From the NCBI RefSeq assembly GCF_934330165.1, contig NZ_CAKRGI010000008.1, forward strand, positions 1 to 64,000: a stretch of 64,000 bases of DNA. The letters run 5' to 3'. This DNA comes from an uncultured Mediterraneibacter sp. (GTDB lineage: Bacteria > Bacillota > Clostridia > Lachnospirales > Lachnospiraceae). This document shows, piece by piece, positions 36,375 to 44,642 of the stretch. The position numbers were made by a program, and so were the translations under genes. Within the stretch, counting starts at the first letter, position 1. Each line of letters opens with the position of its first letter. The notes beneath the pieces are model-generated. The model ran no database searches and was not told where the DNA came from. It was given only the letters and a program-made list of their open reading frames with translations.

Positions 36375-37808
36375 ATGGCAAAGCAGTATGAGACAGTGAT
36401 CGGACTGGAAGTTCATATCGAACTGGCAACAAAGACAAAGATTTTCTGTGGATGCAGTACCGAATTTGGTGGGGCACCGAATACGCATACCTGCCCGGTC
36501 TGCACCGGTATGCCTGGGTCGCTTCCGGTATTGAATAAGCAGGTTGTAGAATATGCGATGGCGATCGGACTTGCAACAAACTGTAAGATCACGCAGGTAT
36601 GTAAATTTGACCGCAAGAACTATTTTTATCCTGATAATCCGCAGAACTATCAGATTTCCCAGCTTTATCTTCCAATCGCACGAGATGGATATGTAGAGAT
36701 TGAAAGCGGAAGCGGAAAGAAAAAAGTGCGGATCCATGAAATGCATATGGAGGAAGATGCAGGAAAGCTCGTTCACGATGAATGGGATGATACATCACTG
36801 GTTGATTATAACCGAAGCGGAGTTCCGCTGGTAGAGATTGTATCAGAGCCGGATATGCGTTCCGCTGAGGAAGTGATCGCATATCTTGAGAAACTCCGTA
36901 TGATCGTACAGTATCTGGGAGCATCGGACTGCAAGCTGCAGGAGGGATCTATGCGTGCGGATGTAAACCTTTCTGTTCGGGAAGTTGGTTCGGATACATT
37001 TGGTACAAGAACGGAAATGAAAAACCTGAACTCCTTTAAAGCAATCGCTCATGCAATTGAGGGAGAGCGTCAGAGACAGATCGAGCTGCTGGAAGAAGGA
37101 AAAGCAGTGACCCAGGAGACAAGAAGATGGGATGATAATAAAGAACATTCCTATGCAATGCGTTCCAAAGAAGATGCACAGGATTACCGTTACTTCCCTG
37201 AACCGGATCTTGTTCCGATCGTGATTAGTGACGAATGGATCGAAAAAATCAGGGCACAGCAGCCGGAACTTCGGACAGAGAAGCTGGAGCGTTACAAAAA
37301 AGAATTTGACATCCCGGAATATGATGCAGAGATCATTACAGAATCCAAGCATATGGCAGATCTTTTTGAAGCGACAACTGCAATCTGCAATAAGCCGAAA
37401 AAAGTATCCAACTGGCTGATGGTAGAGACGATGCGTCTGATGAAGGAACACAGCATGGAAGCAGAAGACCTGAAGTTCTCACCGGTGAATCTGGCGAAAC
37501 TGATCGAACTTAATGATGCGGGCACAGTAAATAGTTCTGTGGCAAAAGAAGTATTTGAACAGATCTTCCTGAATGATATTGAGCCGGATGTATATGTAGA
37601 AGAGCATGGACTGAAGACAGTCAATGATGCAGATGCACTCAGAACGACGCTGGAGAAAGTCATTGCTGACAATCCACAGGCAGTCGCTGATTACAGAGGA
37701 GGAAAAGAAAAAGCACTCGGTGCATTGGTCGGACAGACGATGAAAGCCATGAAAGGAAAGGCAAATCCGGGAATGGTCAACAAAATGCTCCGGGAAATGC
37801 TGGGATAA
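36375..37808 (+). CDS. gatB: Asp/Glu-tRNA amidotransferase subunit B
   Basis: A 477-residue kinase/transferase subunit that activates the misacylated Asp (or Glu) on tRNA. The N-terminal YETVIGLEVHIEL and the zinc-type cysteines in FCGCS and TCPVCTGMPG match GatB. The C-terminal YqeY-like tail ends NPGMVNKMLREMLG, as usual. It starts 2 bp after the gatA stop, giving a gatC-gatA-gatB operon. Confidence 0.96.
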   Translation: MAKQYETVIGLEVHIELATKTKIFCGCSTEFGGAPNTHTCPVCTGMPGSLPVLNKQVVEYAMAIGLATNCKITQVCKFDRKNYFYPDNPQNYQISQLYLPIARDGYVEIESGSGKKKVRIHEMHMEEDAGKLVHDEWDDTSLVDYNRSGVPLVEIVSEPDMRSAEEVIAYLEKLRMIVQYLGASDCKLQEGSMRADVNLSVREVGSDTFGTRTEMKNLNSFKAIAHAIEGERQRQIELLEEGKAVTQETRRWDDNKEHSYAMRSKEDAQDYRYFPEPDLVPIVISDEWIEKIRAQQPELRTEKLERYKKEFDIPEYDAEIITESKHMADLFEATTAICNKPKKVSNWLMVETMRLMKEHSMEAEDLKFSPVNLAKLIELNDAGTVNSSVAKEVFEQIFLNDIEPDVYVEEHGLKTVNDADALRTTLEKVIADNPQAVADYRGGKEKALGALVGQTMKAMKGKANPGMVNKMLREMLG

Positions 37809-37847
37809 TAATTGAAAATAGTTTTTCATCATTTCTAATAATAAAGT

Positions 37848-37914
37848 AAGGTGTTTATGACCTGTCTCAGATCATCCGATGCATAGGATATCAGGTCATA
37901 AGCACCTTTATTAA
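37848..37914 (+). terminator. Intrinsic terminator after gatB
   Basis: A 17-bp arm at 37848-37864 pairs with 37892-37908 (CAGGTCATAAGCACCTT), one mismatch, followed by TATT. It isolates the gatCAB operon from the IS element. Confidence 0.8.
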
Positions 37915-38009
37915 TACGGCTTTAGCCTGTTCAAAATGTCTACGCATCGTGTAGACACTTTGGACTATAATCCACCTGCTTTGCGGGTGGTGTACACTCG
38001 TTATACGCA

Positions 38010-38073
38010 AAAATCACCTTTCCGTACTATAATAGAGGTGTCCAGCCACTATTACGAAAGGAAAGGTGATTTT
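38010..38073 (+). promoter_or_regulatory. Inverted repeat masking the tnpA ribosome site
   Basis: A perfect 14-bp inverted repeat (AAAATCACCTTTCC at 38010-38023, GGAAAGGTGATTTT at 38060-38073). The right arm contains the ribosome site GGAAAGG and ends right before the tnpA ATG. A -10 TATAAT lies inside the loop at 38028-38033, so a transcript from it would lack the left arm. Confidence 0.8.
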
Positions 38074-38529
38074 ATGGCAAAGAAAACGAATGATTTATCA
38101 CACACAAAATGGATGTGTAAATATCACATTGTCTTCACTCCAAAGTATAGACGAAAAATAATTTACAATCAATATAAAGCTGATATTCGTGACATTATAA
38201 AACAGTTATGCTCTTATAAAGGAGTAGAAATTATCGAAGGGCATCTTATGCCTGACCATATTCACATGTTGGTCAGCATACCACCAAAATATAGCGTATC
38301 TAGTTTTATGGGATATTTAAAAGGAAAGTCAGCACTTATGATATTTGATAGACACGCAAATCTAAAGTACAAATTTGGAAACAGACATTTTTGGAGTGAA
38401 GGATTTTATGTTAGTACAGTAGGAGTAAATGACGCCACAGTACGCAAGTATATCCAAGAGCAGGAAAAATATGATATTACGCAGGATAAACTTAGCGTAA
38501 AAGAATATGAGGCCCCTTTTAAGGGTTAA
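38074..38529 (+). CDS. tnpA: IS200/IS605-type Y1 transposase TnpA
   Basis: A 151-residue HUH single-strand transposase. The HUH motif is HIH in MPDHIHMLVSI near residues 64-66 and the catalytic tyrosine lies in ATVRKYIQEQ near 127. The usual FTPKYRRK and WSEGFYVSTVG blocks are present. The start at 38074 is chosen because the long upstream extension is non-coding left-end DNA and GGAAAGG precedes this ATG. Complete length for IS200 TnpA. Confidence 0.95.
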   Translation: MAKKTNDLSHTKWMCKYHIVFTPKYRRKIIYNQYKADIRDIIKQLCSYKGVEIIEGHLMPDHIHMLVSIPPKYSVSSFMGYLKGKSALMIFDRHANLKYKFGNRHFWSEGFYVSTVGVNDATVRKYIQEQEKYDITQDKLSVKEYEAPFKG

Positions 38530-38569
38530 GGCGAAGTAGTACAAATGTCCTTTTAAGGTCAGCGACGAG

Positions 38570-38613
38570 TCAAGAGCAATGTGGCTGGAGCAAAGCGAAA
38601 GCCAGTGCCTTGA
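38570..38613 (+). other. Structured hairpin in the right end of the IS
   Basis: TCAAGAGCA (38570-38578) pairs with TGCCTTGA (38606-38613) with one bulge, enclosing an inner TGGCT/AGCCA stem. It lies between the tnpA stop and the right-end palindrome. In tnpB-carrying relatives the guide-RNA scaffold occupies this position; here no tnpB exists. Its function is uncertain. Confidence 0.5.
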
Positions 38614-38899
38614 GACGCCGTCCTACGAGCCACCCGTTTCACGGGTGGGGCGACTCCTCCCAAAAAAAATTATCCACAATTTTATCGACAAAAAAGATGA
38701 GTTATGAACAAAATACAAATTGCAATTCCAGTATTTGTCATGTATTCTGTAATTACTCCGATTCATGGAGCATCTGAATTCAGAACAAGGTCAACTGCTT
38801 TTATTCAAAGCATCGATTCAATGTAATTAAAATAAATGGTCAAAATGAAAATCTGCAGAGAACAGTCAGAAAAAAATCATCAGAAGAAAGGAATTGCCT

Positions 38900-40027
38900 A
38901 TGAAGAACAAACTGCAAAATTATTTTCCAATCATAAGGACAAGAGGGGAGGTGCTTGAAGAATTAAGAGAAAATAAAGAGTTGTGGAAAACTTTTTGTGG
39001 ATGGAAAGAAACCTGTCAGCAGGAATATCTCGATCTATGTACGGGAGTGAAGGGAATCAAATTATTATATGATACTTATTTTAAAGCTATTATGAATCCT
39101 GATACCAGACCGGATCGGTTTAATGATTTTATATCAGAGATGTTGGGACAGAGAGTGAAAGTATTAAAGGTACTGCCAAATGAGTCTGCAAGGATTGCGG
39201 CTGAAAGTTCCCTGCTGGTGATGGATGTTGTAGTACAGCTGGAGGACGGAAGTATTGCAAACGTAGAGGTGCAGAAGATCGGGTATCTGTTCCCGGGAGA
39301 GAGAAGTGCGTGCTATTCGGCGGATCTGCTACTGAGACAGTATAAAAGAGCAAGGGAGGAACTGGGTGCAACATTCAGCTATAAAAATATAAAAAAAGTA
39401 TATACAATTGTCTTGTTTGAAAAGAGTGGCAGTGAATTCAGAAAATTTTCAGCAGAGCTGTACCTGCATCGATTCCGACAGACAAGCGATACCGGCGTGG
39501 AGATCAATCTATTACAGGAGTATACATTTGTATGTCTTGACATTTTTAATAACATCATCCACAATAAAGATAAAAAGATAGAGAATAAATTGGAAGAGTG
39601 GTTGGTATTTCTAAGTCAGGATGATCCGGATATGATTATGAAACTGTTGGACAGGAATCCTGAATTTCAGAAAATTTATGAAGAAATCTACACTCTGTGC
39701 CTGAATATGGAAGGGATGATGGAGATGTTTTCAAAAGAACTGGAAATTATGGATCGAAATACAGTAAAGCTGATGATCGATGAGATGGAAGAAGAACTGA
39801 ACGAGACAAAGCGGAAAGCAAAAGAAGAACTGAACGAGACAAAGCAGAAAGCGAAAGAAGAACTGAACGAGACGAAGCGGAAAGCGAAAAAGGAAGTTGA
39901 CGAGGTGAAAAGGAAGGCAAAAGAAGAAATTGAAGAAGCGGAAAAGCGTGCAAAAGCAGCGGAGGAAGAGAATGAAAGATTACGCAGGACTTTGGAGGAG
40001 CAAAAAGGTAAGAGGGATATTTCTTGA
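38900..40027 (+). CDS. Rpn/PDDEXK-family nuclease (transposase-like) with coiled-coil tail
   Basis: A 375-residue protein of the Rpn/PD-(D/E)XK family. The nuclease core is visible: DxxFKAIMNPDTRPDRFNDF-like start (around 55-75), a catalytic Asp in LVMDVVVQLEDG near 110 and the ExQ-type motif in ANVEVQKIG near 125. Family members are proposed to promote RecA-independent recombination or to be remnants of mobile DNA. From about residue 297 a highly charged coiled coil is built of five 11-residue repeats. AAAGGA (38887-38892) supports the ATG at 38900. It is intact and next to the IS element, in the only clearly mobile part of the window. Confidence 0.85.
   Translation: MKNKLQNYFPIIRTRGEVLEELRENKELWKTFCGWKETCQQEYLDLCTGVKGIKLLYDTYFKAIMNPDTRPDRFNDFISEMLGQRVKVLKVLPNESARIAAESSLLVMDVVVQLEDGSIANVEVQKIGYLFPGERSACYSADLLLRQYKRAREELGATFSYKNIKKVYTIVLFEKSGSEFRKFSAELYLHRFRQTSDTGVEINLLQEYTFVCLDIFNNIIHNKDKKIENKLEEWLVFLSQDDPDMIMKLLDRNPEFQKIYEEIYTLCLNMEGMMEMFSKELEIMDRNTVKLMIDEMEEELNETKRKAKEELNETKQKAKEELNETKRKAKKEVDEVKRKAKEEIEEAEKRAKAAEEENERLRRTLEEQKGKRDIS
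39791..39955 (+). repeat. 33-bp tandem repeats (5 units) in the Rpn-like gene
   Basis: Units start at 39791, 39824, 39857, 39890 and 39923. The first three are nearly identical (GAAGAACTGAACGAGAC start); the last two have diverged. Each encodes an 11-residue EELNETKRKAK-type hendecad of a coiled coil. Confidence 0.9.
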
Positions 40028-40059
40028 CAGATCTTCAGGGAAGGTGTTAGAATATCCCC

Positions 40060-40385
40060 GTTACAATTAAATGAAAGATGCGTAAGGTGTCAGTCGGACA
40101 AAATGTCAGGACTGGTGAAAAGGGAAACAGGTGCGAATCCTGTACGAACTCGTCACCGTATTTCGTGAGCAACAGCCATAAGACCACTGGGAGACCGGGA
40201 AGGTGAGCTGGATGCGTCTGAACGATCAGCCGGGAGACCTGCCTTTCGCAGTACAGGAACGAAGAGTTCAGGTCACGAGGAACTGGCGGTACGAAAGAAT
40301 AGGACAGACTGTTTTTTATAAAAAAGACAGTTTATTCGTGTAAAGAAGATATTATGTGAACCCTCGTTTTTAACGGGGGTTTTAT
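40060..40385 (+). promoter_or_regulatory. Cobalamin riboswitch with terminator
   Basis: Adenosyl/methylcobalamin-sensing leader. The conserved blocks are present in order: AAAAGGGAAACAGGTGCGAA near 40118-40137, CGTCACCGTA near 40151-40160 and the B12-box region AGCCATAAGACCACTGGGAG near 40174-40193, followed by CCGGGAAGG. A terminator hairpin, ACCCTCGT with ACGGGGGT and T residues, lies at about 40360-40385. It should shut off the two lipoprotein genes downstream when cobalamin is plentiful. Confidence 0.88.
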
Positions 40386-40485
40386 TTACTTATTTATGCA
40401 GACAAAAGCCAGAGTCGGTGTGTATATCTGTATATCTGAACCGTTCTGTTCCAAAAAGCATTGATCAAAGATCAGGGAGGAAAAG

Positions 40486-41682
40486 ATGAAGAAAAAATTA
40501 TTGACAGCATTTCTGGTAACTGCACTTGGAATATCCATGTTAAGTGGATGTGGTGGAAAGAACAGTGACGACAATTCAACCAAATCTGAACAGTCAACCA
40601 AAGAAAAAGATCAGGAGGCGGCAGATAAAGTGGCAAAGCTGATTGATGATATTTATGTACAGGAGAGGACAGACAAGACAGATGAGCAGTGCGAAGCTGC
40701 AAAGAAGGCATGGGATGCATTGACAGATGCACAGAAAGAGTTAGTAGAAGGTGAAAATGCAGACCCGGATTATTTCGGAAGAGATACGGGAGACGCATCA
40801 AAAGATGATCCACTGAATGAGGATGAGATTGGGGAAAATGAACTTTTAGTTGTAAGTTTCGGAACTTCCTTTAATAACAGCCGTGCAGAGGATATTGGTG
40901 GAATTGAAAAGGCACTTCAGGCAGCTTATCCTGAGTGGTCTGTAAGAAGAGCATTTACGGCTCAGATCATCATCAACCATGTTCAGGCACGTGACGGAGA
41001 AAAGATTGATAATATGGATCAGGCTTTAGAAAGAGCTGTAAAGAACGGTGTCAAGAATCTGATCGTGCAGCCGACGCATCTGATGCATGGTGCAGAATAT
41101 GATGAACTGACAGAAGCAGTAGAAAATTATAAAGATAAGTTCGAGTCAGTAAAAATTGCAGAGCCACTGCTTGGAGAAGTTGGTTCCGATGCAACTGTGA
41201 TCAATGCAGATAAGGAAGCCGTAGCAAAAGCGATCACAGCAGAGGCAGTAAAAGTAACCGAGTATGAAAGCCTGGATGCTGCAAAAGAAGCAGGAACAGC
41301 ATTTGTATTTATGGGACATGGAACATCCCATACAGCAAAGATCAGCTATTCCCAGATGCAGACGCAGATGGAACAGCTTGGATATGAGAATGTATTTATC
41401 GGAACAGTAGAAGGTGAACCGGAAGAGACTTCCTGTGAGTCAGTGATTGAAAAGATCAAAGCAGCAGGATACAAAAATGTTGTACTTCGTCCGCTGATGG
41501 TTGTAGCAGGAGATCATGCCAATAATGATATGGCAGGCGATGATGATGATTCCTGGAAGAGCCAGTTTGAAGCGGCAGACGCATTTGACAACATTGAGAC
41601 TCAGATTGCCGGTTTAGGTGAGATTAAAGAGATCCAGCAGCTTTATGTAGCTCATACAAAAGCAGCAATGGATGCAGAATAG
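40486..41682 (+). CDS. Lipoprotein CbiK-type sirohydrochlorin cobaltochelatase
   Basis: A 398-residue lipoprotein: signal peptide with lipobox LSGC (Cys near 22), a Lys/Glu-rich linker and short helical segment (about 40-85), then a CbiK chelatase domain (about 115-395). The metal/tetrapyrrole ligand histidines are in place: His198 in PTHLMHGAEYD, and His278 and His282 in MGHGTSH. CbiK inserts cobalt into sirohydrochlorin in anaerobic cobalamin synthesis and is normally cytosolic; this one is exported and membrane-tethered, so it may handle metal or tetrapyrrole outside the membrane. It is under a cobalamin riboswitch. GGAGG precedes the start. Confidence 0.9.
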   Translation: MKKKLLTAFLVTALGISMLSGCGGKNSDDNSTKSEQSTKEKDQEAADKVAKLIDDIYVQERTDKTDEQCEAAKKAWDALTDAQKELVEGENADPDYFGRDTGDASKDDPLNEDEIGENELLVVSFGTSFNNSRAEDIGGIEKALQAAYPEWSVRRAFTAQIIINHVQARDGEKIDNMDQALERAVKNGVKNLIVQPTHLMHGAEYDELTEAVENYKDKFESVKIAEPLLGEVGSDATVINADKEAVAKAITAEAVKVTEYESLDAAKEAGTAFVFMGHGTSHTAKISYSQMQTQMEQLGYENVFIGTVEGEPEETSCESVIEKIKAAGYKNVVLRPLMVVAGDHANNDMAGDDDDSWKSQFEAADAFDNIETQIAGLGEIKEIQQLYVAHTKAAMDAE

Positions 41683-41695
41683 GAGATTATTTTTC

Positions 41696-42247
41696 ATGAG
41701 AAAAAGACTGTTGGCAGTGACACTTTCTGTTATGATGACTGCCTCAATGCTTGCAGGATGTGGCGGTAAGGCAGATACGAAAGATACTAAGAAAGTACAG
41801 ACAGAACAGGATTCTTCAAAAGAGGAAGGAACAGCAGAAGAATCTTCGGAAAAGAAAAATGCAGCAGAAGATGCAGGACTGGAAGATGGTGTATATACTG
41901 CAGAATTTCATACAGACAGTTCGATGTTTCATGCAAATGAGACAAAGGATGGAAAGGGAACTTTGACTGTGAAAGACGGAAAGATGGTCTTTCATGTCAC
42001 CCTTCATTCAAAGAATATTGTCAATCTGTTCCCTGGTAAGGCAGAGGATGCCCAGAAGGATGGAGCAGAACTTCTGCAGCCGACCGTAGATACGGTGACC
42101 TATTCCGATGGAACTACGGAAGAGGTTTATGGATTTGATATTCCGGTTACAGTGATTGATCAGGAGTTTGATCTGGCTCTGATCGGGAAAAAAGGCGTGT
42201 GGTATGATCACAAGGTAAGTATTGAAAATCCGGTGAAAGACGAATAA
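41696..42247 (+). CDS. Lipoprotein of unknown function, partner of lipoprotein CbiK
   Basis: A 183-residue lipoprotein: lipobox LAGC (Cys near 21), acidic linker (about 25-60), and one beta-rich domain (about 62-183) starting LEDGVYTAEF and containing LTVKDGKMVFHVTLHSKNI. This pattern (DGxYxxxF, then VKDGKxxxxVTL) recalls NEAT-like haem-binding or similar ligand-binding beta-sandwiches, but the resemblance is loose. The start at 41696 (AGGAG at 41682-41686) is preferred over 41672, which would overlap cbiK. It is co-transcribed with the chelatase under the cobalamin riboswitch, so a corrinoid, tetrapyrrole or metal ligand is a reasonable guess. Confidence 0.8.
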   Translation: MRKRLLAVTLSVMMTASMLAGCGGKADTKDTKKVQTEQDSSKEEGTAEESSEKKNAAEDAGLEDGVYTAEFHTDSSMFHANETKDGKGTLTVKDGKMVFHVTLHSKNIVNLFPGKAEDAQKDGAELLQPTVDTVTYSDGTTEEVYGFDIPVTVIDQEFDLALIGKKGVWYDHKVSIENPVKDE

Positions 42248-42340
42248 ATCTTCTTATAAAGCAGATTTGTACAGATGGAAAAGTCGCAGAGCAGGATAAA
42301 GATCTGCGGTAGAAATTATGAATCTGTATATAGTACATAA

Positions 42341-42411
42341 AAAGAACAGGGATCCCAGCAGACAGTTCCGGTTATAAAAGGAAGTGTTCACCGCAGGTAT
42401 CCCTGTTCTTT
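42341..42411. terminator. Bidirectional terminator between the cobalamin operon and merR
   Basis: A perfect 13-bp stem, AAAGAACAGGGAT (42341-42353) with ATCCCTGTTCTTT (42399-42411), enclosing a 45-base loop. It lies between two convergent genes. The long loop is unusual for a simple terminator. Confidence 0.7.
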
Positions 42412-42477
42412 GTTATTACTGCGTGTATGCGAAGCAGGACTATATTTGCAGATCCAGCAAAGGATATTTCGATAATT

Positions 42478-43317
42478 TCACTCCGGTTTCAGGATCTGTA
42501 CTGATACTCTGGTCAGATATTCCCCGGTATCTGAAGTTGCAAGTTCATCGATCACTGCTTCCTTATAGGAATACTGTCCGGTTCTGAAACCATGGTCATC
42601 GATCCACTGGAACAGTTTCTGATAAATCTGTTCGGACTGGTAGTAGTCCCCTTTCAGACAGGCAGTGGCATACGTGCCGGCCGGTTTGATATGGCAGGGA
42701 TGCCCTTCGGGAAAGTCAATGACTTTTGTGAAAAAATAGGCATAAGTATCAAGGTGATTCTGTCTGAGTTCTGTGATATCCAGCATAGCTCCATAAGGAT
42801 TTCCGGCATTTAAGTTATGGCTGTTGCAGTATCCGACATGAGAGCAGAGTGTCTGAATAATGTGATGATGCTCATTTGTATGAAGCGGTTCGCTGATGAT
42901 CAGATATTCTTCCGGGAGTTCTTCACAGAAAATTTTGTCAATCCCTTTCTGGGTTAATTGATCCCGGTTCTCGATCAGAGACAGCTTGGTTGTGATGACC
43001 TGCCGGATTCTTCTGAGCCGTTCTTCTTCACGAAGCACTTCCTTTTGCTGTTCCAGTAACAAATCTTTTAAGAGATCCGGAGTACGGTGATCCAGAAATG
43101 CCCCGATCTCTTTCAGTGGCATTCCTAATTCTCTCAGCCAGGTGATCGTAAAGAAAATATCAAATTGACTTTCACTGTAGTAGCGGTAGCCTTTTTCGTC
43201 TGTATAGGCAGGATGGAAGATACCAATTTCATCATAATGAATCAGTGTCCGCTTATTTGTGCCACACAACTTTGCAAAATCACCGGTTTTTATGCATGGA
43301 ATATCATTTTTTTGCAT
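42478..43317 (-). CDS. MerR-family regulator with effector-binding domain
   Basis: A 279-residue regulator: N-terminal winged helix (about 8-75; KTGDFAKLCGTNKRTLIHYD and the wing GYRYYSESQ), linker helix (about 80-120) and a C-terminal GyrI/BmrR-like effector domain (about 125-279). Such proteins sense small hydrophobic or cationic molecules and activate promoters with over-long spacers. It is divergent from the aminotransferase gene, and the shared region has a MerR-type promoter with a dyad. Confidence 0.9.
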   Translation of the reverse strand: MQKNDIPCIKTGDFAKLCGTNKRTLIHYDEIGIFHPAYTDEKGYRYYSESQFDIFFTITWLRELGMPLKEIGAFLDHRTPDLLKDLLLEQQKEVLREEERLRRIRQVITTKLSLIENRDQLTQKGIDKIFCEELPEEYLIISEPLHTNEHHHIIQTLCSHVGYCNSHNLNAGNPYGAMLDITELRQNHLDTYAYFFTKVIDFPEGHPCHIKPAGTYATACLKGDYYQSEQIYQKLFQWIDDHGFRTGQYSYKEAVIDELATSDTGEYLTRVSVQILKPE

Positions 43318-43334
43318 AAATATTCAATCCTTTC

Positions 43335-43365
43335 TTGACTATACCGTAACGGTATACCCTATTAT
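43335..43365 (+). promoter_or_regulatory. MerR-type promoter with 19-bp spacer and dyad
   Basis: TTGACT (43335-43340) and TATTAT (43360-43365) are 19 bp apart. The near-perfect 15-bp dyad ATACCGTAACGGTAT (43341-43355) fills the spacer, the classic layout for MerR activation. An overlapping TATAAT at 43363-43368 would give a 22-bp spacer. The promoter faces the aminotransferase gene. Confidence 0.72.
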
Positions 43366-43463
43366 AATCCCGATACAGAAAAATTACAATTTTAACTTAC
43401 AACAGCAGATTTATCAGATAGAATAAATCCGATGTTCAGAAAAACGAAAAGGAGAAAAGTAAA

Positions 43464-44642
43464 ATGCCGCAGTTAAGTAATCGTGTGAATACATTTACCG
43501 ATTCAGTGATCCGGCGTATGACCAGGATCAGTGATGAATATGGTGCGATCAATCTGTCCCAGGGCTTTCCTGATTTTGATCCACCGAAAGCGATGCTGGA
43601 TGCACTGGCAAAGGCAGCCTATGCAGGTCCGCATCAGTATTCGGTCACTTTTGGAGCTGAAAATTTCCGGGATGCACTGGCGAAAAAGCAGGGAAAGGCA
43701 ATCGGGAGAGAGATTGATCCGGACAAAGAAATCGTAGTGACCTGTGGTGGAACAGAAGCGATGATGTGTGCGATGATGACGATCTGCAATCCGGGAGACA
43801 AAGTGATGGTATTTTCCCCGTTTTATGAAAATTATGGGGCAGATGCGATCCTGTCAGGAGCAGAACCAATCTACATTCCACTCGTTCCACCGGAGTATGG
43901 ATTTGATATCAGTCTGGTGGAAGAAGGCTTTAAAAGCGGAGCAAAAGCAATCATCGTATGCAACCCGTCCAATCCGTGTGGGAAAGTATTTACAAGAGAA
44001 GAACTGATGCAGATCGGAGAACTTGCCGTAAAATACGATGGATTTGTTGTGACAGATGAGGTATATGAGCATATGGTGTATGCACCGGACCGGCACGTAT
44101 GTATGGCATCCCTTCCGGGAATGTATGAGCATACGATCACCTGTAATTCTCTTTCCAAAACCTATTCGATCACCGGATGGAGACTGGGGTATCTGATCGG
44201 ACCGGAAGAAGTTATTGAGGGAGCAAAGAAAGTGCATGACTTCCTGACTGTAGGAGCTGCGGCACCTTTACAGGAAGCAGCAGTGACGGGACTGAATTTC
44301 CCGGAATCCTATTATGAAGAATTGCTGGCACTTTATACGAAAAAGAGAGCGTACTTCTTGAAAGGACTGGATGAGATCGGATTGAAGCATAATGTGCCGC
44401 AGGGAACTTATTTTGTTATGATAGATATTCAGGAATTTCTCGATCTGCCGCAGTTTCAGGGCTGGACAGACCTGGAATTTTGTGAATGGATGATCAAAAA
44501 CATCGGAGTGGCAGCCGTACCGGGATCCAGTTTCTTCCGTGAGGAAGTGAATCATCTGATCCGGCTTCACTTTGCAAGAGAAGAAAAGACGATTGACGAG
44601 GCACTGAAGCGTCTGAAGAAATTACAGGAGTTGTTAAAATAA
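43464..44642 (+). CDS. Class I/II PLP aminotransferase
   Basis: A 392-residue fold-type I aminotransferase. Landmarks: NLSQGFPDFDPP near the start, PSNPCGKV near 175, DEVYEHMVY near 205, the PLP lysine in NSLSKTYSITGWRLGY near 235, and the carboxylate-binding Arg in RLHFAREE near the end. It resembles the methionine/kynurenine aminotransferase (YbdL-like) group; the substrate is uncertain. Its stop overlaps the start of a dehydrogenase gene (TAATG), implying coupled translation. It is probably controlled by the divergent MerR protein. Confidence 0.9.
   Translation: MPQLSNRVNTFTDSVIRRMTRISDEYGAINLSQGFPDFDPPKAMLDALAKAAYAGPHQYSVTFGAENFRDALAKKQGKAIGREIDPDKEIVVTCGGTEAMMCAMMTICNPGDKVMVFSPFYENYGADAILSGAEPIYIPLVPPEYGFDISLVEEGFKSGAKAIIVCNPSNPCGKVFTREELMQIGELAVKYDGFVVTDEVYEHMVYAPDRHVCMASLPGMYEHTITCNSLSKTYSITGWRLGYLIGPEEVIEGAKKVHDFLTVGAAAPLQEAAVTGLNFPESYYEELLALYTKKRAYFLKGLDEIGLKHNVPQGTYFVMIDIQEFLDLPQFQGWTDLEFCEWMIKNIGVAAVPGSSFFREEVNHLIRLHFAREEKTIDEALKRLKKLQELLK

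Larger units (their letters stand above)
37925..38662 (+). mobile_element. IS200-like insertion element (tnpA only)
   Basis: A single-gene IS200/IS605-family element. Subterminal palindromes mark both ends: CCACCTGC/GCGGGTGG at 37972-37990 on the left and CCACCCGT/ACGGGTGG at 38630-38648 on the right, the type of hairpins bound by Y1 transposases. No terminal inverted repeats or target duplication are expected for this family. The exact cleavage points are not known; the boundaries given are estimates. tnpA is intact, so the element may be active. No tnpB is present. Confidence 0.85.

Noticed and set aside
38670..38678. Perfect DnaA box (TTATCCACA)
   Set aside because: Only one box was noticed, beside an IS end, with no dnaA/dnaN or box cluster; not an origin.
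38704..38826. 40-codon open frame between the IS and the Rpn-like gene
   Set aside because: Poor ribosome site and no recognisable feature beyond a short hydrophobic start; cannot be distinguished from chance.
33577..39955. Regular repeats at 33577-33678 and 39791-39955 considered as CRISPR
   Set aside because: Both are in-frame coding tandem repeats without spacers, and no cas gene is present.
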